Positions 23,721 through 31,974 of a stretch of 64,000 bases of DNA are shown here, in pieces (the stretch's first letter is position 1; every line of letters starts with the position of its first letter). A program made the position numbers and the translations under genes. The notes below the pieces were generated by a model. The model saw only the letters and a list, made by a program, of their open reading frames with translations, had not been told where the DNA came from and did no database searches. The stretch is from Streptomyces sp. NL15-2K (GTDB lineage: Bacteria > Actinomycetota > Actinomycetes > Streptomycetales > Streptomycetaceae): the NCBI RefSeq assembly GCF_030551255.1, contig NZ_CP130630.1, forward strand, positions 8,103,501 through 8,167,500, given 5' to 3'.

Positions 23721-25805
23721 ATGGCATTACGGGCCAACGGCGTCATCAATGACATACCCCTCACTCTCCTCATCGCCCTGACCGCCACGGTCCTGCTCGG
23801 CGTGCTCGCCTTCGGCGTCTCGACGGCCTCCCGCCGGCTGCTGGGCATCAGGGTCGGCCCGCTGCGCGCGATCGGCGCCGGCCTGGTGGGGGTGGCCGCC
23901 CTCGCCGTGTACGGGCAGGCGATGCAGCACAGCGACCAGGACCTGGGCGCCCTCTCCACCATGCAGATCCCCCTCGCGCTGTTCGCCGCGATGGCCACCC
24001 TGGTGTTCGTCGAGGTCTTTCTGCCGTACGGCAGTTGGGCCCGGCCGCTGCAGGCGGTGCGCGGTCTCGGCGACCGGCTGCGGCGGGCCCGCCGCTACTC
24101 CAAGATCAGCCGGATCTTCGTACGGCACGGTCTGGGCCGGGTGCTGCGCGGACGGACCGGCTGGCAGCGGGCGATGCAGCCCGGACCCTACGGCGAGCAG
24201 TGCGCCAGGTCGGCACGGCTGGCCCTGGAGGAGTGCGGGGGCGCGCTCATCAAGCTCGGCCAGGTGCTCTCCACCCGGCGCGATCTGCTGCCCACGCATT
24301 TCATCGACGAACTGAGCCGACTGCAGAGCGACGTCCCGCCGGCGCCCTGGCCGGAGGTGGAGGCGGTGCTCCACAAGGAACTGGGCAAGCCGGTCCGCGA
24401 GGTCTTCGAGTGGATCGAGCACGTGCCGCTGGCCGCCGCGTCCATCGCCCAGGTGCACCGGGCCCGGCTGCGCGGCGGCCCCACGGTCGTCGTGAAGGTC
24501 CAGCGCCCCGGCATCCGTGAGGCCGTCGAGCGGGACCTGGACATCGTGCTCGCCGTCAGCCGCAGCCTGCAGAGCCGGCTCCGCTCCGCCCAGGCGCTCG
24601 GCCTGCGAGAACTGGGCGACGGCTTCGCCGAGTCCGTGCGCGAGGAGCTCGACTTCCGGATCGAGGCGCGCAATTCGAGCGCGGTGGCGAAGGCGACCGG
24701 CGGACTCGACCCCACCGCGCCGGTGCGCATTCCGCAGGTGTACTACGAGTTCACCTCGGCCCGGATCCTGGTGCAGGAGTGGCTGGAGGGCGTCACCCTC
24801 GAGCGGGCCGGGGCGGCCGCCGACCAGGCCGGCCTCGACCGGGAGGAGCTGGCCCGCACCGCGTTCGGCTCGATACTGCACCAGATCCTGCGGGTGGGCG
24901 TCTTCCACGCGGACCCGCACCCGGGCAACATGCTGCTGCTGGAGGACGGGCGGATCGGGCTGATCGACTTCGGCTCGGTCGGCCGCATCGACCCGTCGGT
25001 GCAGGTCGCCATCCAGGAGCTGCTGGTGGCCGTGGACCGCGGCGACCCGGCCGGGCTGCACGACGCCCTGATCAGCCTGCTCGGCACCCGGGCCACCACG
25101 CACGAGGAACTGGTGCCCGACCAGTTGCTGCTGGAACGGGAGCTGGGCCGCTTCATGGCCCGGCACCTGGGCGTGGCCGCCCAGCCCGACACCGAGATGT
25201 TCACCACGCTGTTCCGCATGTTCGCCCGGTTCGGCCTCGCGGTGCCGCCCGAGGTCGCCGCGGTGTTCCGGGCCCTGGCCACCATCGAGGGGACCCTCAC
25301 CCAGCTGGCCCCGGGCTTCAACCTCCTCGACGAGGCACGCGGATTCGCCCTCGGGCTGCTCGCCGATCGCCTCGGGTACGGGTCGTCGAAGCGCGGGACG
25401 AACGCCTCCGCGGCCGAGGGCCCGACTCCTTCGGCCCTGTCGTCCGTGGCGCACGCGGCGGCCCAGGAGATGCTGTCGGTGCTCCCGATGCTGCGCAGGC
25501 TGCCGCGGCGGGCCGAGCGCATCAGCGCCTCACTGGAGGAGGGCAGGCTGGGCGTACGGGTCAGGGTGCTCGCCGACGAGCGCGAGCGGCGGTTCGTCTC
25601 CGGCCTGATCCACCAGGTGACGGTCACCCTGATGGCCGCCTGCACCGGCCTGATGGGCGTGATGCTGGTGGTGTTCGGCACCGGCAAGGGCCCGAGGGTC
25701 TCCCAGCAGCTGGAGCTGTACCCGCTGCTCGGCTACCACGTGCTCGCGGTGAGCGCGATCCTCATGCTGAGGGCCCTCTACACGGCGATGCGCCGCACCA
25801 CGTGA
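23721..25805 (+). CDS. ABC1/UbiB-family atypical kinase, membrane-anchored
   Basis: A 694-aa UbiB/ABC1 protein. The N-terminus has three hydrophobic segments (residues about 11-35, 46-66, 78-98). The kinase-like core follows with the family hallmarks: LIKLGQVLSTRRDLLP (KxGQ motif), AAASIAQVHRA (Ala-rich loop in place of the Gly-rich loop), VVVKVQRPG (lysine), FHADPHPGNMLLL (catalytic loop) and LIDFGSVGR (DFG). Two C-terminal transmembrane helices follow (VTVTLMAACTGLMGVMLVVF and YHVLAVSAILMLRALY). UbiB proteins are ATPases linked to isoprenoid-quinone and lipid handling. The ATG at 23721 follows GAGGGAG. It lies 72 bases after the halogenase homologue, probably on the same transcript; its role in the cluster is unclear. 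Confidence 0.9.
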   Translation: MALRANGVINDIPLTLLIALTATVLLGVLAFGVSTASRRLLGIRVGPLRAIGAGLVGVAALAVYGQAMQHSDQDLGALSTMQIPLALFAAMATLVFVEVFLPYGSWARPLQAVRGLGDRLRRARRYSKISRIFVRHGLGRVLRGRTGWQRAMQPGPYGEQCARSARLALEECGGALIKLGQVLSTRRDLLPTHFIDELSRLQSDVPPAPWPEVEAVLHKELGKPVREVFEWIEHVPLAAASIAQVHRARLRGGPTVVVKVQRPGIREAVERDLDIVLAVSRSLQSRLRSAQALGLRELGDGFAESVREELDFRIEARNSSAVAKATGGLDPTAPVRIPQVYYEFTSARILVQEWLEGVTLERAGAAADQAGLDREELARTAFGSILHQILRVGVFHADPHPGNMLLLEDGRIGLIDFGSVGRIDPSVQVAIQELLVAVDRGDPAGLHDALISLLGTRATTHEELVPDQLLLERELGRFMARHLGVAAQPDTEMFTTLFRMFARFGLAVPPEVAAVFRALATIEGTLTQLAPGFNLLDEARGFALGLLADRLGYGSSKRGTNASAAEGPTPSALSSVAHAAAQEMLSVLPMLRRLPRRAERISASLEEGRLGVRVRVLADERERRFVSGLIHQVTVTLMAACTGLMGVMLVVFGTGKGPRVSQQLELYPLLGYHVLAVSAILMLRALYTAMRRTT

Positions 25806-25825
25806 CCCGCACCCCGCCGGGGCCC

Positions 25826-27049
25826 TCACGGGCGCAGCAGGACCGGCAGGGCCTGAAGCGGCCGTACCACCACGCTCCGCTCGTACCGCAGCTGGGCCGG
25901 GTCGACCGCGAGACGGGCCGACGGGAAGCGCTCGAAGAGACGGCGTGCGGCGACCTCCGTGATGATCTTCGCGAGGTGCGCGCCCGAGCAGTAGTGGATG
26001 CCGAACCCGAAGCTGAGGTGGGCCGGCTTGAGCCGGTCCAGGTCCAGCCGGTCGGGGTGGTCGGGGAACTGGTCCGTGTCCCGGTTGGTCGACATGACGC
26101 AGACCACGACGACCTCGCCGGCCGGGATCGTCACTCCGCCCAGCTCGACCGGCTCGGTGGTGACACGCTGCAGCGCGTTGCTGATGGGGCTCACGTAACG
26201 GATCAGTTCGTCCATCGACTTGCCCCAGCGGCCGGGCTCCGCCAGCAGCCGCGCCCGCTCCGCCGGGTGCGTCAGCAGTGCGGCGACCACCCCGCCGACC
26301 AGGCTGGCGGTGGTGTCGTTGCCGCCGGTCATCAGGGCGAAGCCGGTGGAGAGGATCTCGGTGCTGGTGAGCCGGTTCTCCGGGGTGGCGTGGATCAGTG
26401 CGGAGAGCAGGTCCTCACCGGGCTCGCGTTCCTTGTGCGCGATCAGGTCCGCCATGTAGGCGGACAGTTCCCGGATGTTGCGGTCGAGGACCCCGGAGCC
26501 GTCCGTGGGGGAGTAGGTGCGCAGCGCGGTCGACCAGCGCAGGAAGTCCGGCCAGGCCGCGGCCGGTACGCCCATCAGCTCGGCGATCGTGATGACCGGC
26601 AACGGGTCGGCGTACCCGGCGATCAGGTCGGCCTCGGGGAGCTCGCCGAGGCCGTCGAGGAGATCGTCGGCGATCTGTTCCACCTTCGGCCGCAGGGCCT
26701 CGGCCCGGCGCGGGGTGAACGCGAAGCTGATGGCCCTGCGCAGCGGTGTGTGCCGCGGCGGCTCCAGGTTGGCGAGGTGGTTCGCCTCCTCGGGCGGGGG
26801 CGTCATCGTGCGTCCGGTGCGCTCGGACATCAGGCGGTAGTGGACGTGGATGTCACGGCTCAGCCGGGGGTCGGCGAGCGCGGCCTTGGCGTCCTCGTAC
26901 CGGGTCACCACCCAGGCCCGACCGCCGTCCGGGAACGACAGCTCGCGCACGGGCTGCTCGCGCCGTACGTATTCGAGCACCGGATAGGGGTTCTGGGTGA
27001 ATTCGTTGGTGAGCATCCAGTACTTGGAAAGAGTCCGTGTGCCGGTCAT
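25826..27049 (-). CDS. Cytochrome P450
   Basis: A 407-aa bacterial class I P450 (CYP107/105-like in appearance). It has the I-helix MTGGNDTTAS (about residues 240-249), the K-helix ELIRY (ExxR), and the heme-binding loop SFGFGIHYCSGAHLA with the Cys ligand near residue 349. Length is normal and it is cytosolic. The ATG at 27049 follows GGAGG six bases upstream; a longer in-frame open stretch has no ribosome site. It converges with the UbiB gene (20-bp gap) and diverges from the ABC exporter. It could hydroxylate the acyl chain or a peptide residue. Ferredoxin and reductase are not in the window. Confidence 0.93.
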   Translation of the reverse strand: MTGTRTLSKYWMLTNEFTQNPYPVLEYVRREQPVRELSFPDGGRAWVVTRYEDAKAALADPRLSRDIHVHYRLMSERTGRTMTPPPEEANHLANLEPPRHTPLRRAISFAFTPRRAEALRPKVEQIADDLLDGLGELPEADLIAGYADPLPVITIAELMGVPAAAWPDFLRWSTALRTYSPTDGSGVLDRNIRELSAYMADLIAHKEREPGEDLLSALIHATPENRLTSTEILSTGFALMTGGNDTTASLVGGVVAALLTHPAERARLLAEPGRWGKSMDELIRYVSPISNALQRVTTEPVELGGVTIPAGEVVVVCVMSTNRDTDQFPDHPDRLDLDRLKPAHLSFGFGIHYCSGAHLAKIITEVAARRLFERFPSARLAVDPAQLRYERSVVVRPLQALPVLLRP

Positions 27050-27303
27050 GACCGTCCTCCGTGCCGCTACGGGAGCGTCCCATTCGGTTCGGAACGTTAG
27101 GGCCGCTCTGCCGTTCGGCGCAGGTCTGGTCTCAAGAGTTCTATGTGCGCTCGGATCGGGGGCGTCGGAGGAGGAGTATCTATGCCGTTTGGGAGATGTG
27201 GCCGCCTCGGGCCGACTCCTAGGCTCCATTGCATCCGCCGGGCACGGTGCACAGTGCTCCGGTCATGGACTGTTCGAATCAACCCGTGTGGGGAGTGTGA
27301 GTC
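27050..27303. promoter_or_regulatory. Divergent promoter region, P450 / ABC transporter
   Basis: A 254-bp region between divergent start codons with no gene. It must contain promoters for both directions. GTTCGGAACGTTAGGG-type AT-richer islands near 27095-27110 and around 27140-27190 are the likeliest core promoter zones, but no box can be assigned with confidence. Confidence 0.45.
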
Positions 27304-28074
27304 ATGACCGCGACCATTCCGACGTCGACCAAGCGTCAGGTCGTTGCCCGAGCTGTCGGTGTGACCAAGCTGTACGGCAAGGGGGAGGCACAAGTTGCGG
27401 CACTGCGGGGTGTGGACGTCGAATTCGCCGCCGGTGAGTTCACCGCCATCATGGGTCCCTCCGGCTCCGGGAAATCGACGCTCATGCACACGCTGGCCGG
27501 TCTGGACAGCCTTACCGAGGGCGAGGTGTTCATCGGCGACGCCCGGGTGAGCGACATGTCCGACAAGGAGCTGACCCTGCTGCGCCGCAACCGGATCGGC
27601 TTCATCTTCCAGCAGTTCAACCTGCTCCCGACGCTGACGGCCGAGGAGAACATCCTGCTGCCGCTGTCGATCGCGGGGCGCAAGCCGTCCAAGGACTGGT
27701 TCGACCGCGTGGTCGACACCGTCGGCCTCGCGGACCGGCTGGGCCACCGGCCCACCGAACTCTCCGGTGGTCAGCAGCAGCGGGTGGCCTGCGCCCGCGC
27801 GCTGGTCTCCCAGCCGGAGGTCATCTTCGCCGACGAGCCGACCGGCAACCTGGACTCCGTCTCCGGCACCGAGGTGCTGGAGTTCCTGCGGGACTCGGTG
27901 CGCACCCTCGGCCAGACCATTGTCATGGTCACGCACGACCCGCGTGCCGCGTCCTACGCCGACCGTGTCATCTTCCTGGCCGACGGCCGGATCGTGACCG
28001 AGCTGCGGGAGCCGACCCCGGACGCCGTCATCGACACGATGCGCTCCCTCGACGGCAGGGCCCGGGTGGCGTGA
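27304..28074 (+). CDS. ABC transporter ATP-binding protein (MacB/LolD type)
   Basis: A 256-aa ATPase of the MacB/LolD class. It has Walker A GPSGSGKST (about residues 51-59), a Q-loop in FQQFNLLPTLTAEENI, signature LSGGQQQRVACARAL, Walker B VIFADEPTGNLDS and switch His in VTHD. The next gene, a FtsX-type permease, overlaps its stop by TGATG, so the pair is a unit. Such pairs in peptide-antibiotic clusters export the product or protect the producer's membrane. A Shine-Dalgarno-like GGGAG lies before the ATG at 27304. Confidence 0.94.
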   Translation: MTATIPTSTKRQVVARAVGVTKLYGKGEAQVAALRGVDVEFAAGEFTAIMGPSGSGKSTLMHTLAGLDSLTEGEVFIGDARVSDMSDKELTLLRRNRIGFIFQQFNLLPTLTAEENILLPLSIAGRKPSKDWFDRVVDTVGLADRLGHRPTELSGGQQQRVACARALVSQPEVIFADEPTGNLDSVSGTEVLEFLRDSVRTLGQTIVMVTHDPRAASYADRVIFLADGRIVTELREPTPDAVIDTMRSLDGRARVA

Positions 28075-30617
28075 TGCTGAAGCTCACTCTCAAGAGCCTG
28101 CTGTCCCGCAAGCTCCGGCTGGTCCTGTCCGGCCTCGCGGTCGTCCTCGCCGTGATGTTCGTGTCCGGTGCCATGGTCATCAAGGACACCCTGAACCGGT
28201 CCATCGACGCCCAGTTCGCCGGCGCCTACGCCGACATCGACCTGCATGTGGCGCTCAAGCCCAAGGTGAAGTCCCCGGCCGAGGACGACGCGGCGGTCAT
28301 CCCCCCGGTGGACCGGGCGGCCGTCGACCGGGCGGCCGGCGTCGCCGGTGTCGCCGAGGCGAGCGGGATGGTCCTCGCCGAGGGCGCCCGGGTCATCGGC
28401 AAGGACGGAAAAGTGGTGCCCGGTACGGGCGGTCCCCGGTACGGCGAGAGCTGGCGCGAGGAGAGCGGGCTGATCTCGCTCCGCTCGGGCCATGAGCCGC
28501 GCGCGGACAACGAGGTGGCCCTCAACGCCGGCCTCGCCGAGAAGGCCGGGCTCAAGGTCGGCGACCAGGTCGGTGTGCTGACGAACGAGCCGAAACAGAA
28601 CTTCGTCGTGGCCGGCGTCTTCGGCTACTCCGGGAACCGGGACTCCATCGGCGGCGAGCAGACCGTGGCCTTCACCGAACCGGTCGCGCAGCGGCTGATG
28701 CTCGGCCGGTCCGACGGCTACTCCGGCATCAAGGTCACCGTCGCCGACGGCGCCTCCGCCGACACCGTCCGCTCCGCGCTCGGCAAGGAACTCGGCGCGG
28801 GCTACGACGTCCTGACGGGCAAGGAACTGGCTCAGAAGGCCTCCGACAAGTCGCGCGGCATCCTGGACATGATGAACATGCTGCTGCTCGGCTTCGCGGG
28901 TGTCGCGGTGTTCGTCGGTGTCTTCCTGATCGTCAACACCTTCTCGATCATCATCGCGCAGCGGATGCGTGAACTCGCCCTGCTGCGGGCTCTGGGCGCC
29001 AGCCGCAAGCAGATGATCGGCTCCGTGCTGACGGAGTCGTTCGTGGTCGGCCTGGTCTCCTCGGCCCTGGGCCTGGCCGCCGGGGTCGGCATCGGGGCAC
29101 TCGGCGCCGACCTGCTGGCCTCCTCGACCGACGGGCTCCAGGTGGCCTCGCTCGGAGTGCCGGCCGGCGCGGTGGTCACCTCGTTCGCGGTGGGCATCCT
29201 GGTGACGATGATGTCCGCGCTCGTCCCGGCCGTACGGGCCTCGAAGGTCCCCCCGGTCGCGGTGATCCGCGCGACCGCGACGCAGCAGGGCAAACACCGC
29301 AAGCAGACCTGGACCGGAACGGTCATGCTCGGCCTCGGCGGCCTGCTCCTCGTCCTCGGGCTCTCCGGGACCGGCGGCGCCACGACGATCATCAGCGGTG
29401 TCCTGCTGGCCTTCATCGGCGTCTCCCTGCTCACCCCGCTGATCAGCAAGCCGTCGGTGGAGGTGCTCGGCGCGCTGTTCGCCCGGTCGACGCCCGGGGC
29501 CCTCGGCCGCAGCAACTCCGCCCGCAACCCCCGCCGTACGGCCATCACCGCCTCGGCGATGATGATCGGCGTGGCGCTGGTCACCGCCATCAGCACGGTG
29601 GCCGCCTCCGCCGAGGACAGCGTCACCCGGGACATCCGGCGGGACCTGAAGGCCGACCTGGTGGCCATGGGCGAGGCGGGGTCGGCGTCCTCCGCCTCCG
29701 TCGATCCGGCCGCGCTGGCCCGGATCGCCGAGGTGCCGGGGGTCGAGAGCGTCGCCGCGGTGAGCATGGACACGGCCATGGTCGGCAAGGAGAGCCAGCC
29801 GGTCACTTCCTGGCAGGACTGGACGAAGGCCCGCGAGGTGCTCGGGCTCAAGGCGGCGGAGGGCAGCATCGACACACTGGCCCCGGGATCCGTGATCATG
29901 AACGAGAGCACGGCCGAGAGCCGTGGGGCCAAGGTCGGCGACCGGATCACCCTCCAGCTCCAGCGCGGTGACACGCACACCTACCGGGTCTCCGGCGTCT
30001 TCGCGGACTCCACCCTCTCCAGCGGCTTGGTCGTGCCCTGGGCCGACGCCGAGGCCGGCTTCCGGTCCAAGCAGCCCTCGCAGGCGTACTTCCAGCTGGC
30101 GGGCGGGGCGGACGAGTCCCAGCTCCGGACGCAGATCGAGACGCTGCTCAAGGACAGCCCCGAGGTCAGCGTGCAGACCCGCGACGACGTGATCAAGATG
30201 TTCAGCGGCGGGTTCGCCATGATGCTCACCATCGTCCAGGCGCTCCTCGGCGTGGCGATGCTCATCGCGGTCCTCGGCATCGTCAACACCCTCGCCCTGT
30301 CGATCCTGGAACGGACCAAGGAGATGGGCACGCTGCGTGCGATCGGCCTCAGCCGGGGCCAGACCGTACGCATGATCATGACCGAGTCGGTGGTGATCTC
30401 GCTCTTCGGCGCGGTGCTCGGCATCGTGGTCGGCGGCGCGCTCGGCCTCGCCGCCGCACGAGCGATGGAGGACCAGGGCGTCAGTCAACTGTCGCTCCCG
30501 TGGGGGCAGATGCTCGCCTACCTGGTGGGCGCCGCGATCGTCGGGGTCATCGCCTCGATCGCTCCGGCCAGGCGCGGCTCCCGTCTCAACGTCCTGGCGG
30601 CCATCAGCCACGGCTGA
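28074..30617 (+). CDS. ABC transporter permease, FtsX/MacB type
   Basis: An 847-aa permease with two FtsX domains. The first transmembrane helix is at residues 15-36 (LVLSGLAVVLAVMFVSG), followed by a large extracytoplasmic domain (40-250). A cluster of helices lies near 265-295, 320-345, 370-395, 420-435 and 440-465; then come a second external domain (500-690) and helices at about 710-740, 765-790 and 810-830. This is the duplicated MacB-like arrangement. ATG 28074 overlaps the ATPase stop (TGATG); a GTG three bases earlier is equally possible. A perfect terminator follows at 30641-30675. It is likely the self-resistance or export partner of the ATPase. Confidence 0.92.
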   Translation: MLKLTLKSLLSRKLRLVLSGLAVVLAVMFVSGAMVIKDTLNRSIDAQFAGAYADIDLHVALKPKVKSPAEDDAAVIPPVDRAAVDRAAGVAGVAEASGMVLAEGARVIGKDGKVVPGTGGPRYGESWREESGLISLRSGHEPRADNEVALNAGLAEKAGLKVGDQVGVLTNEPKQNFVVAGVFGYSGNRDSIGGEQTVAFTEPVAQRLMLGRSDGYSGIKVTVADGASADTVRSALGKELGAGYDVLTGKELAQKASDKSRGILDMMNMLLLGFAGVAVFVGVFLIVNTFSIIIAQRMRELALLRALGASRKQMIGSVLTESFVVGLVSSALGLAAGVGIGALGADLLASSTDGLQVASLGVPAGAVVTSFAVGILVTMMSALVPAVRASKVPPVAVIRATATQQGKHRKQTWTGTVMLGLGGLLLVLGLSGTGGATTIISGVLLAFIGVSLLTPLISKPSVEVLGALFARSTPGALGRSNSARNPRRTAITASAMMIGVALVTAISTVAASAEDSVTRDIRRDLKADLVAMGEAGSASSASVDPAALARIAEVPGVESVAAVSMDTAMVGKESQPVTSWQDWTKAREVLGLKAAEGSIDTLAPGSVIMNESTAESRGAKVGDRITLQLQRGDTHTYRVSGVFADSTLSSGLVVPWADAEAGFRSKQPSQAYFQLAGGADESQLRTQIETLLKDSPEVSVQTRDDVIKMFSGGFAMMLTIVQALLGVAMLIAVLGIVNTLALSILERTKEMGTLRAIGLSRGQTVRMIMTESVVISLFGAVLGIVVGGALGLAAARAMEDQGVSQLSLPWGQMLAYLVGAAIVGVIASIAPARRGSRLNVLAAISHG

Positions 30618-30640
30618 CCGGACACCGCCGTACGACGGCC

Positions 30641-30675
30641 GAAAGGCGCCCTCGGGATCTCCGAGGGCGCCTTTC
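30641..30675 (+). terminator. Rho-independent-like terminator
   Basis: A perfect 15-bp stem, GAAAGGCGCCCTCGG (30641-30655) with CCGAGGGCGCCTTTC (30661-30675), and loop GATCT. It ends the ABC transporter unit 24 bases after the permease stop. Confidence 0.88.
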
Positions 30676-30839
30676 GGCATCGCCCGGACGATGACGGAAC
30701 AGCGGCTGTGCAGGTTCCTGCACCTTCCATTGCTCTCGTACTCCGGGTGAGTTGATATGGAGTGGAATTCAAGTGATTCCGCGGTAGGGAGCCCGGATCA
30801 CCTGAACTCGCGGTGTGCCACCGAGAGACAGGGGGAGTG

Positions 30840-31097
30840 ATGCACGAGCGTGAGTTCCGGGCCTTTGTGTCCGTGGCCGAGATCGGGCGCATGGATCAGG
30901 CCGCTAAGGCACTCGGATATTCGCAACCCGCGATCAGCTATCAGATCAAGTGCCTGGAACAGATGCTGGGCGCGAAACTCTTCACCCGTGATTCCACCGG
31001 GGCCAGACTCACCCGGGAGGGACGCATGATACTGCCGTCCGCCCGGGCCGTACTCGCCCTGATCGACAGTATGAAAGGTGTCTGCACACCGGTGTGA
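30840..31097 (+). CDS. LysR-type HTH mini-protein without effector domain
   Basis: An 85-aa protein made only of a LysR-type winged HTH. It has FRAFVSVAEIGRMDQAAKAL, then YSQPAISYQIKCLEQMLGAKL and FTRDSTGARLTREGR, a textbook LTTR DNA-binding domain plus the start of the linker helix. The 200-residue substrate-binding domain of LTTRs is absent and the gene ends cleanly, with a hairpin after the stop. GGGGGAG lies right before the ATG at 30840 (GTG at 30837 is an alternative). It could be an autonomous DNA-binding regulator or a dominant interfering relative of full-length LysR proteins. It has its own 160-bp upstream region after the transporter terminator. Confidence 0.82.
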   Translation: MHEREFRAFVSVAEIGRMDQAAKALGYSQPAISYQIKCLEQMLGAKLFTRDSTGARLTREGRMILPSARAVLALIDSMKGVCTPV

Positions 31098-31102
31098 CCC
31101 GA

Positions 31103-31139
31103 CCGGCTCCGGACCCGGCCCCACCTGGTCCGGAGCCGG
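31103..31139. terminator. Bidirectional terminator between convergent genes
   Basis: A perfect 13-bp stem, CCGGCTCCGGACC (31103-31115) with GGTCCGGAGCCGG (31127-31139). It lies between the LysR-like mini-gene (+) and the response regulator (-). Confidence 0.8.
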
Positions 31140-31157
31140 GTCACTCCCGGTACCGGC

Positions 31158-31808
31158 TCACTGCGCCAGGCCGCTGCCCCACACCCACGCGGCGATGCCG
31201 ACCCGGTTGCGGACGTCCAGCTTGCGCTGGACGTTGGCGACATGTGTCTTGGCCGTGCCGGCCGAGATGAAGAGCTCGGCCCCGATCTCCGCGTTGGTCA
31301 GCCCCTTGGCCACCAGCTGGGCGATCTCCGTCTCACGCTCCGTCAGCGCCTCGACCGGCTGCGCCACCTTGGGCTTGCCGGCCTCCCGTAACTGCTGCAG
31401 CAGACCCACGGTGAGCGAGGGACTGATCAGGGTGTCGCCCGCCATCGCGGCGCGCACCGCCTCCACCAGCAGCGTGGGACCCGAGCGTTTCAGCAGGAAG
31501 CCGCAGGCCCCGTTGTGCAGCGCGGTGTGGACGTACTCGTCGAGGCCGAACGTCGTCACGACCACCACCCGCACCGGATCCGCGGCCTCGGGCCCGGCGA
31601 GCCGCCGGGTGACCTCGAGGCCGTCCATGCGCGGCATGCGGATGTCGGCGAGGACGACGTCCGGCCGCAGCCGTGCGGCCAGTTCGACGGCCTGCAGGCC
31701 GTCGGAGGCCTCGCCCACGACTTCCATGTCCGGCTGGGAATCCAGGATGAGGCGGAATCCGACACGTACGGATTCCTGGTCGTCGGCAAGGACTATACGA
31801 ATGGTCAC
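31158..31808 (-). CDS. NarL/FixJ-family response regulator (orphan)
   Basis: A 216-aa response regulator. The receiver domain has the acidic pair in VLADDQESVR, phospho-acceptor Asp in VVLADIRMPRMDG (about residue 52), Thr/Ser in VVVTTFGLDEY and Lys in GFLLKRSGP. The LuxR-type HTH is at about 145-205 (LTERETEIAQLVAKGLTNAE, FISAGTAKTHVANVQRKLDV). The GTG giving MTIRIVLADDQ is chosen as the family-typical start; a GTG nine bases upstream is also open, and neither has a strong ribosome site. No histidine kinase is adjacent, so its partner is elsewhere or it is kinase-independent. Confidence 0.9.
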   Translation of the reverse strand: MTIRIVLADDQESVRVGFRLILDSQPDMEVVGEASDGLQAVELAARLRPDVVLADIRMPRMDGLEVTRRLAGPEAADPVRVVVVTTFGLDEYVHTALHNGACGFLLKRSGPTLLVEAVRAAMAGDTLISPSLTVGLLQQLREAGKPKVAQPVEALTERETEIAQLVAKGLTNAEIGAELFISAGTAKTHVANVQRKLDVRNRVGIAAWVWGSGLAQ

Positions 31809-31974
31809 AGTGAGCACCGTAGTTCGCGGCCGCCTCCCTCAGCCACCGGAACCGTATTCAAAGATTCTTTGCGGACTTCGGCTGGGATATGGCCGCTGGC
31901 AGCATCGAGCCAGTCGGACATCCAGCGCCGCCGGACGGTGCGTTCCCCCAATTCCTTTGGAGCGGTGACCGGGC

